A stretch of DNA of 64,000 nucleotides from Nematostella vectensis (lineage: Eukaryota > Cnidaria > Anthozoa > Actiniaria > Edwardsiidae). Under the pieces are notes generated by a model, which saw nothing but the letters and a program-made list of their open reading frames with translations, did not search any database and had not been told where the DNA came from. Below, in pieces: positions 45,907 to 59,433 of this stretch. Numbering within the stretch: the stretch's first letter is position 1; each line of letters starts with the position of its first letter. Both the position numbers and the translations under genes were made by a program. The stretch lies in contig NC_064034.1 in the NCBI RefSeq assembly GCF_932526225.1, positions 20,983,747 to 21,047,746 on the forward strand, given 5' to 3'.

Positions 45907-46915
45907 TTAACACATTGACCCCTCAACCGGCCTGTACCGGCTTTGGGAAGTACCCACAACCCAAAAAATTCATAAATTCAAAATAAACACAACAAGATGA
46001 AGATACTCAGGCATCAGTCTAAGGGATAAATGGTCTTGCAGATATGCATCCAACCAAGGTGTTGGCATCTACTCTTAAGCCAAATAATAGCACAGGTTCT
46101 TTGACAAATCTCAAATCGAACAAGGAGAGAAAAGCAGAATCACCCCTCTCAATAAAACGCTCAAAATACCACACAAGGGAGAGAGATCAGCAAACACAGC
46201 TCAAGACACAAATAGATACCTTTATTCTGATCCTCCAGGTACATTTCCTTGGCCTCAAAACACAATGTCCATTCCTTGAAGGATTGAACAACCACGAAAA
46301 TATCTTTACGTATTGCAAAGCATTCTGGGAGATCCAGGGGAAAATTCACGAGGGGAGGGCCAGTCAACACTCCTCTCCCCAAAGTCAGATGGTTTTTTAG
46401 AAGTCTTTTCACCCCGAAGCCAAACGAATCAATTCCAGGTCATACAGACCCAGAATAGCAGTGTAAACAATTTTGCAATCAATTTGGTTTCAGAAAAGAC
46501 ACCATTTAGGAGAGCTGTGGTGATTCATTAGAAAATTATTTTCTCATCCGGGCAAAGCCAAACAAGAAAAAATCATCATGAATCCACCTTTGCTTGCAAA
46601 TATCCATAAGCAAAGCACTCAATTATGCCCCAAAAGACTTCATGATGTCCTGAGACACTCTCCTAATATGCTCATAGCTGTATTTTTGGTGAAAAATACA
46701 AGCAACCATCAACTTGTGCTGGCTTCAGCACATCGACGAGGGATTAAAAGTGGGGACCGCAAAGCACTGTTGGAAAGCTTGGATACCGCTGACTAGGTGC
46801 AGCTGTGTTTGACTTTGACGGGCTGTATAAAACTCAGAATAGGGGGGGAGGTATCTGTTTTCAGTCTGTTTTTTTGTAAATTCAGCTCCAAAAAAGCCAG
46901 GAGTCAATGGGTTAA
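45907..46915 (+). mobile_element. piggyBac-like non-autonomous element, copy 2
   Basis: The inverted counterpart of 3493-4500, flanked by TTAA at 45907-45910 and 46912-46915. The 118-, 72- and 72-codon frames are at 46044-46400, 46313-46531 and 46578-46796 and differ from copy 1 by only a few residues, so the two copies are young. No transposase domain was recognised. Confidence 0.75.
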
Positions 46916-48227
46916 ATATTCAACTTATAAAAGTCATAGTTAATAGTTGATATAAGTTAATGATAGTTGAAAGCCTAGGACCACTTTGCTTGAAATTTTT
47001 CTATTTGTTTTTTCGCTCTTCCTAAATTTGAGCCTTATCTAAAGTATTGTTCTGCAGAGTTTTCATCAAAAGCTTATCAAGTCAGAATCTTAAAGTTCCT
47101 GAAAGAAACCAGAAAATACTTTTTACGCTGTTAACCCTCAAACCCCCTTAACCGTCTTTTTTTACCGAAAGACCAATTTCACCAGATTAAAAAATGTCGG
47201 TGCAAACGGTAAATGGCGATTGGCGAATGGCCTTCCTGCGGCCGCAAGGTAACATGGGTCGTATTGCGTTTCTACCGATTGCAGGAGAATATGGATCGAC
47301 CATACCATAATGCCATCGATGTCTGGCTCTGCCATTGCTCGGCTTCATTGATGACCTTTATTCTTGAAAAGCATAAGTTCCAAGCGCACGGTGCTGTGCA
47401 AGTTTGGCTAAACAACTATTTCACTGCTATTTCTCAAGTATTGCGTTATACGTATCCGGAATTTGGGATATAAAAGTTTGATTATTGTAGTTTTTTTAAA
47501 TAGTCATACTATTTTTCTAACCTAATAGAAAACCTCGATATTTTGTTGTCGAAGTATGGACGTTATGTAGTTATAAAGTGCTGCGTAACATTTGAACGCT
47601 GCAAAGGTGTTTTTGCCTTTTTTTGCCTTCTTTTGCCCTATCGCGCATGTTTTTGCCCTTTTTTCCCTATCGCGCACTTTTTTTTGCCTTTTTTGCCCTG
47701 GGCAGCATCTTTAAGAGAATTCCAAGTGCATTCCATTTATGGCATTAATCAAACTACAAAAGAAAAAGTTCCTTTTTTATCAGCAAAAAGATTGAGCAAT
47801 GTTAATAAAAAAATGGGCCCGTTTGTGTGGCACTGTTTTTATTTATTTATTTTTTCATGTTTTTGAATTTTTTTTTTTCTCTAACTTTGGATTCGAGATG
47901 CACGTTAGACAAACTAAATTTAAATAGAATAAAAAGTGTGTCGCTTTCTCGAGATCAAAGTTATAATCATAAACCTAGCGTTAGAATTTTTGGTACGCTC
48001 TGATGCGCAACACCGTGCGCAAGGCCATATGCACCTTCCGGTTTTGGAACTATCATTTGTCATTAGCAGTTTTCACTGATGTTTTTAAGGTGTATACCTC
48101 CTATTTTTGTTCCCCTTGCCATCTTAAAAGGTAACCAAGCCTTCGTTCAAAGAGCGAGAAAGCGTGCGTCTTTTTGAATCCGAGTGAGTAGAACTAACCG
48201 AGAGTAGGCTGAGGAAGACGTTAACCA
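46916..48227. other. no gene seen; TTTTTGCC repeats
   Basis: Near 47610-47700 a motif TTTTTGCCCTATCGCGCA repeats loosely. A short frame at 47193 (MSVQTVNGDWRMAFLRP) reaches a GTAACA donor but has no other support. Confidence 0.4.
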
Positions 48228-48780
48228 GCCTACAGGGGAACCCCGATAAGTCGAACTCGAATGACTCAAACTCGGGGGAAACCCGATAAGTCGAACTCGA
48301 ATAACCCAAACTACAGGGGAACCCCGATAAGTCGAACTCGGGTGACTCAAACTCGGGGGAAACCCGATTATTCGAACTCGGATAACTCAAACTACAGGGG
48401 AAACCCCGATTATTCGAACTCGGATAACTCAAACTACAGGGGAACCCCGATAAGTCGAACTCGAATAACCCAAACTACAGGGGAACCCCGATAAGTCGAA
48501 CTCGGATGACTCAAACTCGGGGGAACCCCGATAAGTCGAACTCGGATAACTCAAACTACAGGGGAAACCCCGATTATTCGAACTCGGATAACTCAAACTA
48601 CAGGAGAACCCCGATAAGTCGAACTCGGATAACTCAAACTACAGGGGAAACCCCGATTATTCGAACTCGGATAACTCAAACTACAGGAGAACCCCGACTA
48701 TTCGAACTCGGATAACTCAAAATACAGGAGAACCCCGATAAGTCGAACTCGGATAACTCAAACTACCCGATAACTCGAAA
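48228..48780 (+). repeat. 41-42 bp array resembling pogo/Tigger terminal repeats
   Basis: About 13 units combine CCCCGATAAGTCGAACTCGG or CCCCGATTATTCGAACTCGG with ATAACTCAAACTACAGGGGAA. The motif of GATAACTCGAAC-type words matches the style of pogo/Tigger element ends, as remembered. Diverged single units continue to about 48970. Open frames across it are by-products. Confidence 0.85.
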
Positions 48781-50252
48781 TGACTCCAAGCTCCCTAGAG
48801 AATAATCTGCTAATTTTCGGTGAATTCTACTCGCATAACTCGAAGTGACTTTAAGTTCTCTAGAGACTTATTTCCAGTGTGTTCTGCTTGAATAACTCAA
48901 ACTGACTTCTATCATTCCTAATCACGCGGACAAATAACTCGGACTGTTAGCTAACTCGAACTGTTTTAGTTTCCCTTGAGAATTCGGGTAAACAGGTCAG
49001 CGGTCGCCTCCCCTTCAAGCTAGGTGGGTAGTGCGCGTAGTTTACGCTGTTGCGAATTCTTTACTACTCAGCAATTTGAAAATGGCAGTTCACCTAGCAT
49101 AAAAACCTGGCAAAATATGAGTACAATAAGCAGCAGCAAGTCATGGCATTGCATTTTGCCATTGGCACTGACAACGTTATTAAGATAGGTAATTTAAATA
49201 AAAAAAAATATAGTGAACTCGCAATGCTGAAAGGTTAGGCTTTTTCCATCTGAACTTATTGTCCTAAGAAAAATTTTGTTAAGTTCTGAGAAATTGAAAT
49301 AAACATGCGAGAAAAAGATGATAATAGGGTAAATAATGAAAGATGTAAAGGGTTAATAATGCAATTCCAATTAAAAAAAATTGTAGACCTCTACGTAAAA
49401 AATCAAACAAGTTAACCGTGGCTAATAAAATGCGAATTGGGAGGGAAAAAAGATTGAACAACCGGAGTGGACGAAGACATAATAATCTGTTTTAAACAAA
49501 ATGTTATCTTCACGTTAGATATCAATTGGTGGGTTATTAACTTGAAAACACCAGGTGTTATTTTTTCATTCTTTTAGACTTAACCCTCACTCGTAACCCT
49601 ATTATACGTCTCGAAGAAGGGCTTGTTGTTAGAATATTTGCGTCATTCGTCAGTTTTTTCCTCACACAGTCTCGCCATTAGTATAGGCTTCGCGATAACT
49701 TCACAAGAACGTACGCTCTTATTGGCCCGATTGTTAATTTGGTTAATTATTCCACCAAGACATGGCAAGGTGTATTTCAATTTATTGACAAATTTTTTTC
49801 CCGTGCTATTATTATGATTCAAAATAAGTTCTGTTTAGGCTGGTGAGCGTCATTTAATGTATTTTGTTCGGTTGCTCACATCTTTATTTTAAACGAAGCT
49901 ATTTGAGACAATCTCTATATAGATGTATATAGCTTATGCCATATACCTCGCAGGGCTGGGGTTTTTTCTCAGAAACAGAATTACGGAATAAGTCCTACTC
50001 GTCTATCACATGCGCAAATGTAACATAATATGTGCATACGTTCAGAAATTTCCGACTTCTCTAGACTGAAGAATTAAGAAAAACTCAAATGAGAATGATA
50101 AAATTTTTTATCAAACTAATTTAATCTTGGTTGTAATTATTTTTCTTCTGTTGAAAAATAGGCTGGCGAAATGTTAAGTTTGAATAGCAGCTACTTTTAT
50201 ATTGGCAGCAGTTTACAAATCAATTACGGTGTAATATCCTGATGGTTTCACT
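48781..50252. other. no gene seen
   Basis: Decaying ATAACTCGAA words reach about 48970, then AT-rich sequence with no supported exon. Confidence 0.4.
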
Positions 50253-50330
50253 GTTGCCATGGCAGCGTTTGACGTGACACGATGTCGAGGTTATACCGGT
50301 GAAATTTCCCGCCTGTTTATTGGCTACGAC
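50253..50330 (+). promoter_or_regulatory. candidate promoter (RFX X-box, CRE-like site, CCAAT)
   Basis: GTTGCCATGGCAGC (50253-50266) is one or two bases from a perfect RFX X-box. A CRE-like TGACGTGA follows at 50270-50277 and an inverted CCAAT (ATTGG) at 50319-50323. It lies 115-190 bases before the ATG of a candidate first exon. Confidence 0.4.
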
Positions 50331-50442
50331 ATTGCAAACACAATCAGGTAATTACGTCTCTTTCGATAAGCTCTTCCTTTAGTGAAACGCGCACAGTCCG
50401 CTTATTCTATTTCACACTTGTACTAAACGTGATCCGGGTCTA

Positions 50443-50506
50443 ATGGGAAAATACCTTCAGCTGCTCAAAGAAGCTATTGCTAGTAGATATCTAAAAAAAA
50501 AAACAG
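50443..50506 (+). CDS. candidate first coding exon (MGKYLQLLKEAIASRYLKKKT)
   Basis: An ATG at 50443 opens 21 codons that stay open to a strong donor, ACAG|GTAAGT, phase 1. The 21-residue segment is MGKYLQLLKEAI then ASRYLKKKT. Gly at position 2 and the following helix could suit N-myristoylation, but this is guesswork. No second exon was found, so the gene would continue beyond or through long introns. Confidence 0.35.
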
Positions 50507-52584
50507 GTAAGTTTATCTTGGAGTTTGTGTAAACTTTGGGCGGATACGAATCCTTGAACAATTTCATTCTATTTGCCTTGAGGCAAAAATTCTGAACGTC
50601 ATCCCTTAAGCGTTGTTTTACCACGAACTGAAATATTTGATGAACTTAGCATGAGTCAATTCAATATTTATTTCACATACCCTGTGAGCTTTTCAAGCTC
50701 TCTTAAATCTGAAGTTGAAATCAGACATGGATCCTCCTTTATAATTTCTCAGTTTTCGGCATGGAAAAAGAAGACAAATTTTGCATTAAGTGCAATATTT
50801 ACACTCACATGCTTCGAATATTTATTTTAAAAATCGAGCTCAGGGTAACCTATTGTTCAGTTGTTGTTTTTCTCTTTTTGTTCGACTACAGTCGATAGTG
50901 TATTAATTAAAAATGGAGATTTAGTTAGGCCGTAAGAGGGGTTATCTTGTGGGCTTAAAAAGCTTGCGCGGCCTAGAAATATTACCGTACTTTATGATTG
51001 GTTTATTGTTAAATGCTAAATTTAAAAGCGGCAGAATATTTGGCTTTAGGGCTTTTCATTTATCTCAAACAAGGCTAGCTTCATATATTTTAGAATTGAA
51101 TTTTGCAAATTCAATTTTAAGTCATACTTTCACACCATTATTATTATTTCTAAGACCTTATTTCCGAGATGAATGAAAAGAAAGCGTTTTTTTTGTTGCT
51201 TTAACAATTTATATAATTTTTTTTTGTTATATTTAAAAGCGCATCAACATACGAAGGACCAACATTCATTGAATTTTTTACTCCAACCTCTTAATTTCAT
51301 TTTGGTTGTGGATGAGAGTCCTTAAGTGCTTAAACTTTACAAAACGCAGCCGTATATTATGAGAATTTTGCCTTCTCTCTTATTGTTTATTTTTACGAAA
51401 AAGACCATACGTTATTCAAAAATTATTATTTGACCCTGTCTTTTATTGTTTAAGTGATTATTCGGCACGGATGAGAGACTAGAAGTCATAAATTACACGA
51501 TAGCCAGTCTTGCCCAGTACTTCTGAGTCTTGGTTCTGTCCAAACTCTCCTTGTTTTCTATAAACGCTTTTTGAGTTTCCTATGCAAGGGAAAACATGTT
51601 ATTCTGTTCAAGAAAAGTAGATTTGTGTTAATTGCATGTTTTTTTTTATTTCTATAAGATTTCTTCCTATATTGACGTTTTCATGAAGTCCATACAAAGC
51701 CCACGAAGTAATATTTTCAAGTGCTTATATTACTTTTTCGACTTGTCGGTGTATTTCAAACAGCATTTTCAGTGCAAATGGCGAATGGCACATTGCAGTT
51801 CTAAGAGAGACCGCTGTAATTCTTTTCAAGAAAGAAGATAGTAAGGAAACTGATAGCACGATTTATATTCAATAGAAATTATGTCCAAATTATGTCCATC
51901 TCTCAATGTAGAACTTCCATTTGACAGGTAGCATTTGCCATTAGAGCGCTTTGTTGAAATTATAATTGTAGAAATGTCCATAGCTCGTTTCCTAATATTG
52001 CCGAGAAAGTGGTTCCGAGAGTAGCGTAGTTTAGTTGAGCAGTTTCCAAGGATGCCAGCCAATACGTCCTTAGATGCTCAAAAGTTTAATGTTCTGAGAG
52101 TAACCAAACATTACTTTTATACTTCGGAGAATAGTCGGACCTTGATCGGAAGTTTCAAATAATAGCCGATGAAATTGATGAATGTTTCACAAAATACTCG
52201 AAGACCTGATCGGATGTCTCGAAAAATAGTCAATACTTGCTCGCGTTTTTTCGAAGAATAGTCGTACTTGCTTTTTAGGTTATTTATTCAAGCCTTTTAT
52301 TGCTAACGAAGTTAAAAATGCAAGGAATTTTCTCAGTAAAAGTGTTTTCAAGTAAAGGGAAAGGTTGTACTCTATCGCATAGGCTTAGATTGCTCATGAT
52401 GAAATTCTGTATCTGAAGATGAGATAAACCGCTAAAATATGAACCAAGAGGTGCGTGTATAAATGGTTTGAGGGATAAAACACGATGTCATACATTTGGA
52501 CATTTTAAACTGTTGAATACACCTTCAGCGGTACTTCTTGTTAAGCCCATGCCCCCTCCAAACCACCGTCTTTTTTCTCTTAAA
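50507..52584. other. no gene seen
   Basis: AT-rich sequence. Between about 52100 and 52265 a motif like TCGAAGAATAGTCG recurs irregularly. No supported exon. Confidence 0.4.
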
Positions 52585-52590
52585 CCCCCC

Positions 52591-52621
<31 letters not shown>

Positions 52622-52624
52622 ACA
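52585..52624. repeat. poly-C run followed by (CA)n
   Basis: About 23 C residues run directly into about eight CA dinucleotides. The same C-tract-to-(AC)n junction recurs at 55236-55274. Confidence 0.9.
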
Positions 52625-55235
52625 CTTCTTTTACCTTCTAGTTACATTTTTTTTACTTTGATATGCCTTCTTTAAGCTGCTTAATCGGCCGCCATCTTGG
52701 ATTTGAGTCTACGTGCGATCCCGTGGGCAAGCGGGATCAGCGGGACCTCGCCTCAATCTAAGATGACGGACGGTGATCCGATCGGCCAAGGTTTTTCGGG
52801 AGTAAAACAGGCAAAAGGGCGGTTGCACTTAGCCGTAGGTTCCATAAGTACACTAGAGTAGAGAAGTGCAATGTTTTCATTCAGCACTCTTTCTTGTCAC
52901 CTACGAATGTGGGGGTTTGGGGAGGGGAGGGGGTGGTATCTCCCAATCTCCATTCGCCTGCATGTGTTTTCGCCAACATTTGTGCGAATTACATAACGAA
53001 ATATATTTTAAGGATACTAAAGCGGTTCATTGTTTTCTTATGGAAAGGTTTACTGAATTTTATGAAAAAGAGGTGTTCGTTTTAAGGGTCTCGAGTGTTT
53101 GTTTGTTTTATTTGTCACATTAAACTAGTGCATAATGAAAACCAACTCAAACCACTTAACAGCTATCCAGTCTCACTTTGTCTAAGTTTCTCTCGAAACC
53201 TGTTAGTATATAGTGCAAATTTATTTATTTTCTCTCCTTGTACAGAACGCCACATCATGTACTTAGAAATAACCCAATCAAAAGCAAGCATCGCCAGACG
53301 TTCAGAGTATATCACGGCGCTGAGCTTAACTGCTTAAGTGACTCCTTGTATGGCTCTCTGTATTCATGACTTTTTAACTCAAAGTTGACCTGACATAATG
53401 AGCAAATGCTTTGCCATACCTCAAACAACACTAAAGTAAAACCAATACGACTCACTAATACTATAAATCCCCTGTATCGTTAAGCTGCACACTGTTTCCT
53501 GTTTCTTTTTATATTATCTCCTGTGCATAGAATTCTGACTATCTTGTAGGGGCACTGCGGTTCAAGAGAATATTTTCAGACTGCACGAATGGTGCCCGCA
53601 GAAACTCTCATTCGCGTTCGAATCTAGCCACTGAGAGAACACCACAACATCCCGTGAAGAATTTCCACAGTTTTTATTATGTTACATAAATGTTTCTAAT
53701 ATACTGTTTGAATTCAGCTTATAGCAAAAGAAGCTTATTTGAAAGCAAAATCCCAAACGATTGGCCTTTAGACGCAAGATCCCGATATTATCGCAGTTTT
53801 ATTGTCGCTTCGTGATGATTATACTGCTCCCTGTGACATCGTAGAGGAAATCATTTGAAAAAAAAAAGTCTACTGCCTCCGGGACAAACGCATGTGGAAT
53901 GGTAAGGAATACATCAGTCTTTGTAACTGCTTGAGTGTTTCAACCTGTTTTGTCTTTTTTTTTAAATCAGCCATGTTATCTTGAATGCGGGTACGCGAAA
54001 AAGACTGCATTTCTCTCTATCAAGACGGAGGTTCAGAATTGCATTACTTCATTTTTGTCTTGTGGTGATATCACCGAGTAGTGTTTTATTATTGATGATC
54101 ACAAAATAAAATGTTTGTTCCGAAAATGTTTTGTCGTTAGCTTTTTTTTCAATTTAACTTTATTTCTAATGATCCCTGAAATCAGCCATGTATTAGAAGC
54201 TTTTGTTTGTGAACCATGCGAAAAGCGAGTGCTAATAATAAGAAAATGCAGCGGTTGAGCGGATCAAACACAGTTGTCTTTCGAAATCTATGATTTCCCG
54301 GAAACCGCGAGTGGTTAGTCATCGACTACCATACAATCTTGACTAGCAAATTCTCCAGAAACACCTTAAACAGTAATTGTGACGTTGAGGTTGTTATACA
54401 TAAATTGTAATCACTCCGTGCATGAATAATTCGTTCCCTGTGTCGTGCATTTATCCTCCAGCTGTAGGGAGAACCGATTGACAAAGGAATCACGAGGCTA
54501 AGGCGGGCGACGCTCCAGCAACCACCGAAACCGGTGAGTCCCTTAAGTAACCTAGATAACGATACTCTGCTTATGACCGAGTGTATCCAGGAAGTTTCAC
54601 AGTAAAAGTAGCGCTTTTCATCCGCTCACCATCCCGTACCAAGCGTTGAGTTGTTGGTGCCGATCATGACGACGACTTCGTCCCGCTTTTTTCTTCAGAT
54701 CGTCGAGTGGTCGCACATTTCTAACCTATCAGACGGTTAATATTGAATATTTTGTGATGTTTTTATTGCTGACGAAGAACGGTGCAATTTGTACCCGCTT
54801 TGTTGTTTGTAGTTCCGTTTTTTCCCCTGAATAATTCGTAGAGGAATAATGATCATAATCTCTAATACTCTTTGCATTGCAAATAGGGGTTTCGTAACAA
54901 AATGCCCCGAAAAAAAAGTGATATTTTCCTTTTCCGTAATCGGATAAATTTTGTGTGTTTTTGTCATTTATATTTCATTTCGTTTAATTCCTAGGGGAAT
55001 AATATAATATTAGCATGTGTTGTTATCAAGGGAGCAATTACTTAGTAGCGCCATAAATGTTAATTCATGACTGCTGTATCGGTCGACCATCTGTCCTTGT
55101 TTTCTTTTTCTTTTAAAAAGCGTCTCATGTCATCTCGTAGTTATACCCTCTCCGTCTTCTCTTATTTCGTACTTCCGCTTCTTGCAATCGAGCTGTACTC
55201 AAAAGATCGTCGAGTTGTGTGCGAAGCCAATAGAA
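52625..55235. other. no gene seen
   Basis: Mostly AT-rich. CTCCAG|CTGTAGGGAG to ACCG|GTGAGT at about 54462-54532 has splice-like borders but carries a stop in the frame that would follow 50506; it could at most be a noncoding exon. Confidence 0.35.
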
Positions 55236-55274
55236 CCCCCCCCCCCCCCCCCCCCCCACCACACACACACACAC
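55236..55274. repeat. poly-C run followed by (AC)n
   Basis: A C tract of about 22 bases is followed by ACCACACACACACACAC. It parallels the tract at 52585. Confidence 0.9.
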
Positions 55275-57735
55275 TGCCACCATATCATCTCCTTCGGGGA
55301 TTCGTTTCTCTCTTGTTTTAAGATCCAATATTGCGCGAGTAATTGGCGAACAGACAGTTTTAAGACATCGCTACCTTATAGTCCGGATATAAGATTTTAA
55401 CTTATTTTTTTCGATTAAAAGAGCTATCAATATCAATTATTGCCGCGGTCTCTTTTACTTTTTCAAACTATTGACACTGGCTCTCTTGTTTTCGTTTCGT
55501 TTTGGTCGAACCTGAGGAATATCTCCGACAACGGCGGCATCAATCGAGTTAACAATCATGAGGAGTTTGCATTCATATGCCCGGTTACCATCAATTAATC
55601 TAAAGGGTGTATTTTTTAACTCGAACGCAAATATTTCTAATTAATTATACAAAACACATTTAATCTTCAAAACGTTTGCTTTCAAAACTCGTTTTCATTC
55701 TGAGCAATTAGATGGTTGTAAATAAAGTCAGTCTGCCCAAAGCTCAAACAACGCTCTTTTCTTCCGACTTTCTCGTTTAGAAGTTTACCTTTCGACGTGC
55801 TTGAGTCTGAAAAAGAACAACGGATTTGACAAACAACCTAAAAATAAATATCTATTTGGAAAAGAAAAACAATAGATGTAGGAATTGATTTCTGAATTTC
55901 GCTAGGCGGTAATGTACATAGACCCTACGATATTGAAGTGGTCGTGTCTTTTATTCAATTAATTATCACACCTCAAAAATGTTTAATTTGAAACGAATAT
56001 CCATCTTTTATAAGAGCCTTAAGTTTGAATTTCTATTCGTACCGGATCTTCGGGAGGAGGCCTATGGAAAGTTTGCTTCTATTAGAAAAACACTTGGTTG
56101 AAAAATACTGCGAACATCTCTATCTATTGTTCATCCATTTATAGGGAGATAATGTGAATTCATTATCTGTAATTCATTATCAGTGGTCAAAGTAACCTAG
56201 AAATAATGTACTAATTTTCATAGAATGTATTTCTGTAGTTCGCTGTAAGACCATGCGCGATTGCTCGCACAACGTTCGAATGTATTCGGGTATCGATACC
56301 TGATTTGCATAATTCTAATCGATCATACAAACATTTGATCAATTGACCCATCTTTCCCAATGATCATCATTGAATGATTTTGTTCTGATTTCACATGACC
56401 TAACTTTTCTTTCATACATATTTGAATACCCTTCGTTTGATATCTTTTTTATGCATTTTCTTTTCGTGGTTGCTCAAAGTCATGCATAATTGATTTTTTT
56501 CTTTTTAATATATAAATGATTTTCCTTCGCTTGTCAATATTATTTCTGTATGTGAGTTCAAAATTAAAATGTAAAAGTTTATGTTCTTTTGGTTGATGAA
56601 AGCCTTCAAGTTGGTATTTTTTTAACGAGAATAAAAGTACTTTTCCCGCCAAAACACAAAACGCGCGTGTAACACAACTGCTTCTGCTTTTCGGAGGCCA
56701 TTATCAGATGTTCTCTCACAAAACATCTCGGAATCTTAAAATGCCACAAACGCAGGGCTGCGGCTAACATTTCTATGGCTTGCGGTTTAAACTGATGAAT
56801 TCAACCTTTATTTTATCAGTGAGTGTTAGTAAATTAAGATTGATGCTCGGTCAATGCCCTCCCACCGAGAACACAATTTAGGCCGTGCTGGTGAAACCGC
56901 TAGCTCCGTTTGATCTTGCCCACCCCCTGCTTTCCGATTATACGCTCGTTACCACTGAAATATGTTTACAGAAACGTTTGTGCGTTTTAAATTCCCGTTG
57001 GTTTCTTTTTATTAGTTGGGCTACATTTTAACAAATGATTTTCAATCTAGGTATATTTTATATACTTTTATAAAAATTGTGTTAACCATAGAAGAGGTAT
57101 TTCTTAATGTATCCCTCCTTATTTCTCTCGTTTTTATGGCTGGAGATTAAGCGCGCGGGAATATAGATTTGCGCACGCCACCAATACTTTTTGTGCCCTT
57201 ATTTCTAATCCTTGAGAATCCTTTGTCATTTATTATTTTTTTTTGTTTATTGCTTTTTTTTTCTTTGTGTGGTTTTAATTCTACGGTGAATTTATGAATT
57301 GTTTAATTTCAAGATAAAGTATGGTTAGGTTTGTAAACATGCATTTTTCGAACGAGTCGCGCCGCTAACGGGAGCACAATAGTATTACTCAACTGCGAGA
57401 ACTCTCTTTCGGCACTTATAATAACCCTACTTTAGTATCAGAACCAGCATACTGTCCACCTTCTACCTATAAGAGACACCTGCTTTCAGCTATCTTAAAT
57501 GTTCTGCATTATATTAATTATTTGCAGTAACTTTCTACTGATCCTTTCAGAGGCGTAACTAGAATGAGGCTCTTAGGGTTTAGGTGCCTCCTAATTTAGA
57601 CATCATATAGGATAGGCTATGATAGGATAGGATGACAGGGAAAAAGCGAAACACCCATAATTTCCGGTTTTCATAAGCCCTTGAAATATCTTTCAGCAGT
57701 AACGTACTCTAATGTTCTCTTTTCTTTTTAACCAC
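55275..57735. other. no gene seen
   Basis: AT-rich sequence with no supported exon. A fragment of the foldback MITE end (GGTTTTCATAAGCCCTTG) lies near 57664. Confidence 0.4.
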
Positions 57736-57940
57736 TACTAGAGCACTTTGTTTCATGGGTTGACCAGAACCTCTCTACTAGAGCACCTTGTTTCATGGGT
57801 TGACCAGAACCTCTTTACTAGGGCACAGTGTTTCATGGGTTGACCAGAACCTCTCTACTAGGGCACAGTGTTTCATGGGTTAATCAGAACCTCTCTACTA
57901 GAGCACTTTGTTTCATGGGTTGACCAGAACCTCTCTATAT
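57736..57940 (+). repeat. 40-bp minisatellite, five copies
   Basis: GAGCACTTTGTTTCATGGGT followed by TGACCAGAACCTCTCTACTA repeats at 57741, 57781, 57821, 57861 and 57901. It is noncoding. Confidence 0.93.
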
Positions 57941-58112
57941 TGAAAATATGGGACACCTTCCCTTTTAAAAAATCCTGGGTACACCACTCTTTATCAATTG
58001 ACAAACTTCGGAAGCCATTAAGCAAAACCAGTAAAACATCGGATATTAAGTCGTCATACTTACCGAATAATTCTTTGTATTCGCCATCGTATTCGCGGTA
58101 TAAATCGTAGAA

Positions 58113-58350
58113 GATTTCAACATTATTTTAAACAGAGGGGCACGTGCGAAAAATCATGGCCAGCCAAATCGCGGACAGCCAAAGGGAGCCCAAATCTTGG
58201 TACACATAGACAGGCGCCGTCCAAATCGAATCTAGAGAGAACGCATGTAGCTACTAATTTCTCATCAGGGGAGGGGACGGGAGATTTCGTTTCCAAGATG
58301 ACGGCGTCTTGTTCCACAGGAAGCCCACATTGATTGAGCTCGCCTTTCTG
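58113..58350 (+). repeat. interspersed repeat family C, copy 2
   Basis: The counterpart of 10275-10515, sharing GGGGCACGTGCGAAAAAT-type sequence, GAGCCCAAATCTTGGTACA and a CAAGATGACGGCG block, then GAGCTCGC. The G tract present in copy 1 is absent here. Confidence 0.65.
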
Positions 58351-59433
58351 GTGGCTACTTCAGCTAAATAGGGGACTTGCGCTAAGAAATCAGGTGACTG
58401 TTTGGATTGCAAACTAGCGCGCGCTCAGGCTATTAGCGGCAAAATAACAACACCAAAAAGAAAGTTATTCAGCGCTTACAAAGAAAGCTAGAATTCTTTT
58501 CTTTCAAAAAGGGTTTAGTTACATTTAAAGGTTTTATTTTTTCGTCGTTCTCTGGTGACGTGCGCAGTCATTTCTAATTTGATTATTTTGTTTTGAATTT
58601 GCCACCCAGAAAGGTCACGTGATCTCTTAGCGCAAGTGCCCTTTTACGGCATACCGTATAACGATCACTTATTCTTCTGACGTTCGACTATAGCAGGATG
58701 TTTTTTTAAATGATTGAGTCGCAACCTGTTTCTGGACTTATACTAATTTTTACCTCGATTTCATCGATTATAAACCCAAAAAGCTTTTATTCATTTAATA
58801 ACAATGATAATTATGATAATGATACATGTATTTATACTTTTAACAATTAGAATACGAGTCGAGTTTTTTGTGAGTCAATAGATAGTCAACGGGCCGCGTA
58901 GCGCCGAGTTGACTATTTGACTCATAGAAAACGAGAACGGGTAGTCTAATTGTTTTAGTATAAATCCACTTACATACTACCTCCAAATAAATGACGATTT
59001 TGATGATTCTTAATAAATAACCGCCTTTATCGCGAAAAGCAACGGCTTTTTCGCCTTTCACTATATATGGCTCAATAGATAGTGAGTACAGGAGCCAATC
59101 AAATTGCGAGATTCGTGATAGTATGTGAGTGGATTAATACTAAAGATATATATATTTGGAATTAAGTTTTCTCGATTGATAATGAAATCGGTTCCTCTTA
59201 AATTGACCTCAAACGCGTAGCTCTAATTCTCAGTGGTTATAAAAAGTCCTTTTGCGGCTTCAGATGAGCTTAGTGTTTCTCTGCTAACTTTTACTAGATG
59301 ACATATTAGCTTTGGCGGGAGCGATGCTTATCCGCTGGCCAAGGCAAAAATTGTGAGCGAGGGTTATGGCGTTCCATGGCCTTCTGGGTAATTTCAAGAT
59401 GGCGGACATGGACCAGATTGCTGCATTGGAGGC
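58351..59433. other. no gene seen
   Basis: AT-rich sequence without a supported exon. An imperfect inverted repeat, AGTCAATAGATAGTCAACGGG...CGAGTTGACTATTTGACTC, lies at about 58872-58923. Confidence 0.4.

Noticed and set aside
47193-47306. Short frame MSVQTVNGDWRMAFLRP...
   Set aside because: 38 codons only, weak donor, nothing recognised.
54462-54532. Possible exon with CTCCAG and GTGAGT borders
   Set aside because: It has a stop in the frame that would follow the 50506 donor, and no coding similarity; it could only be noncoding.
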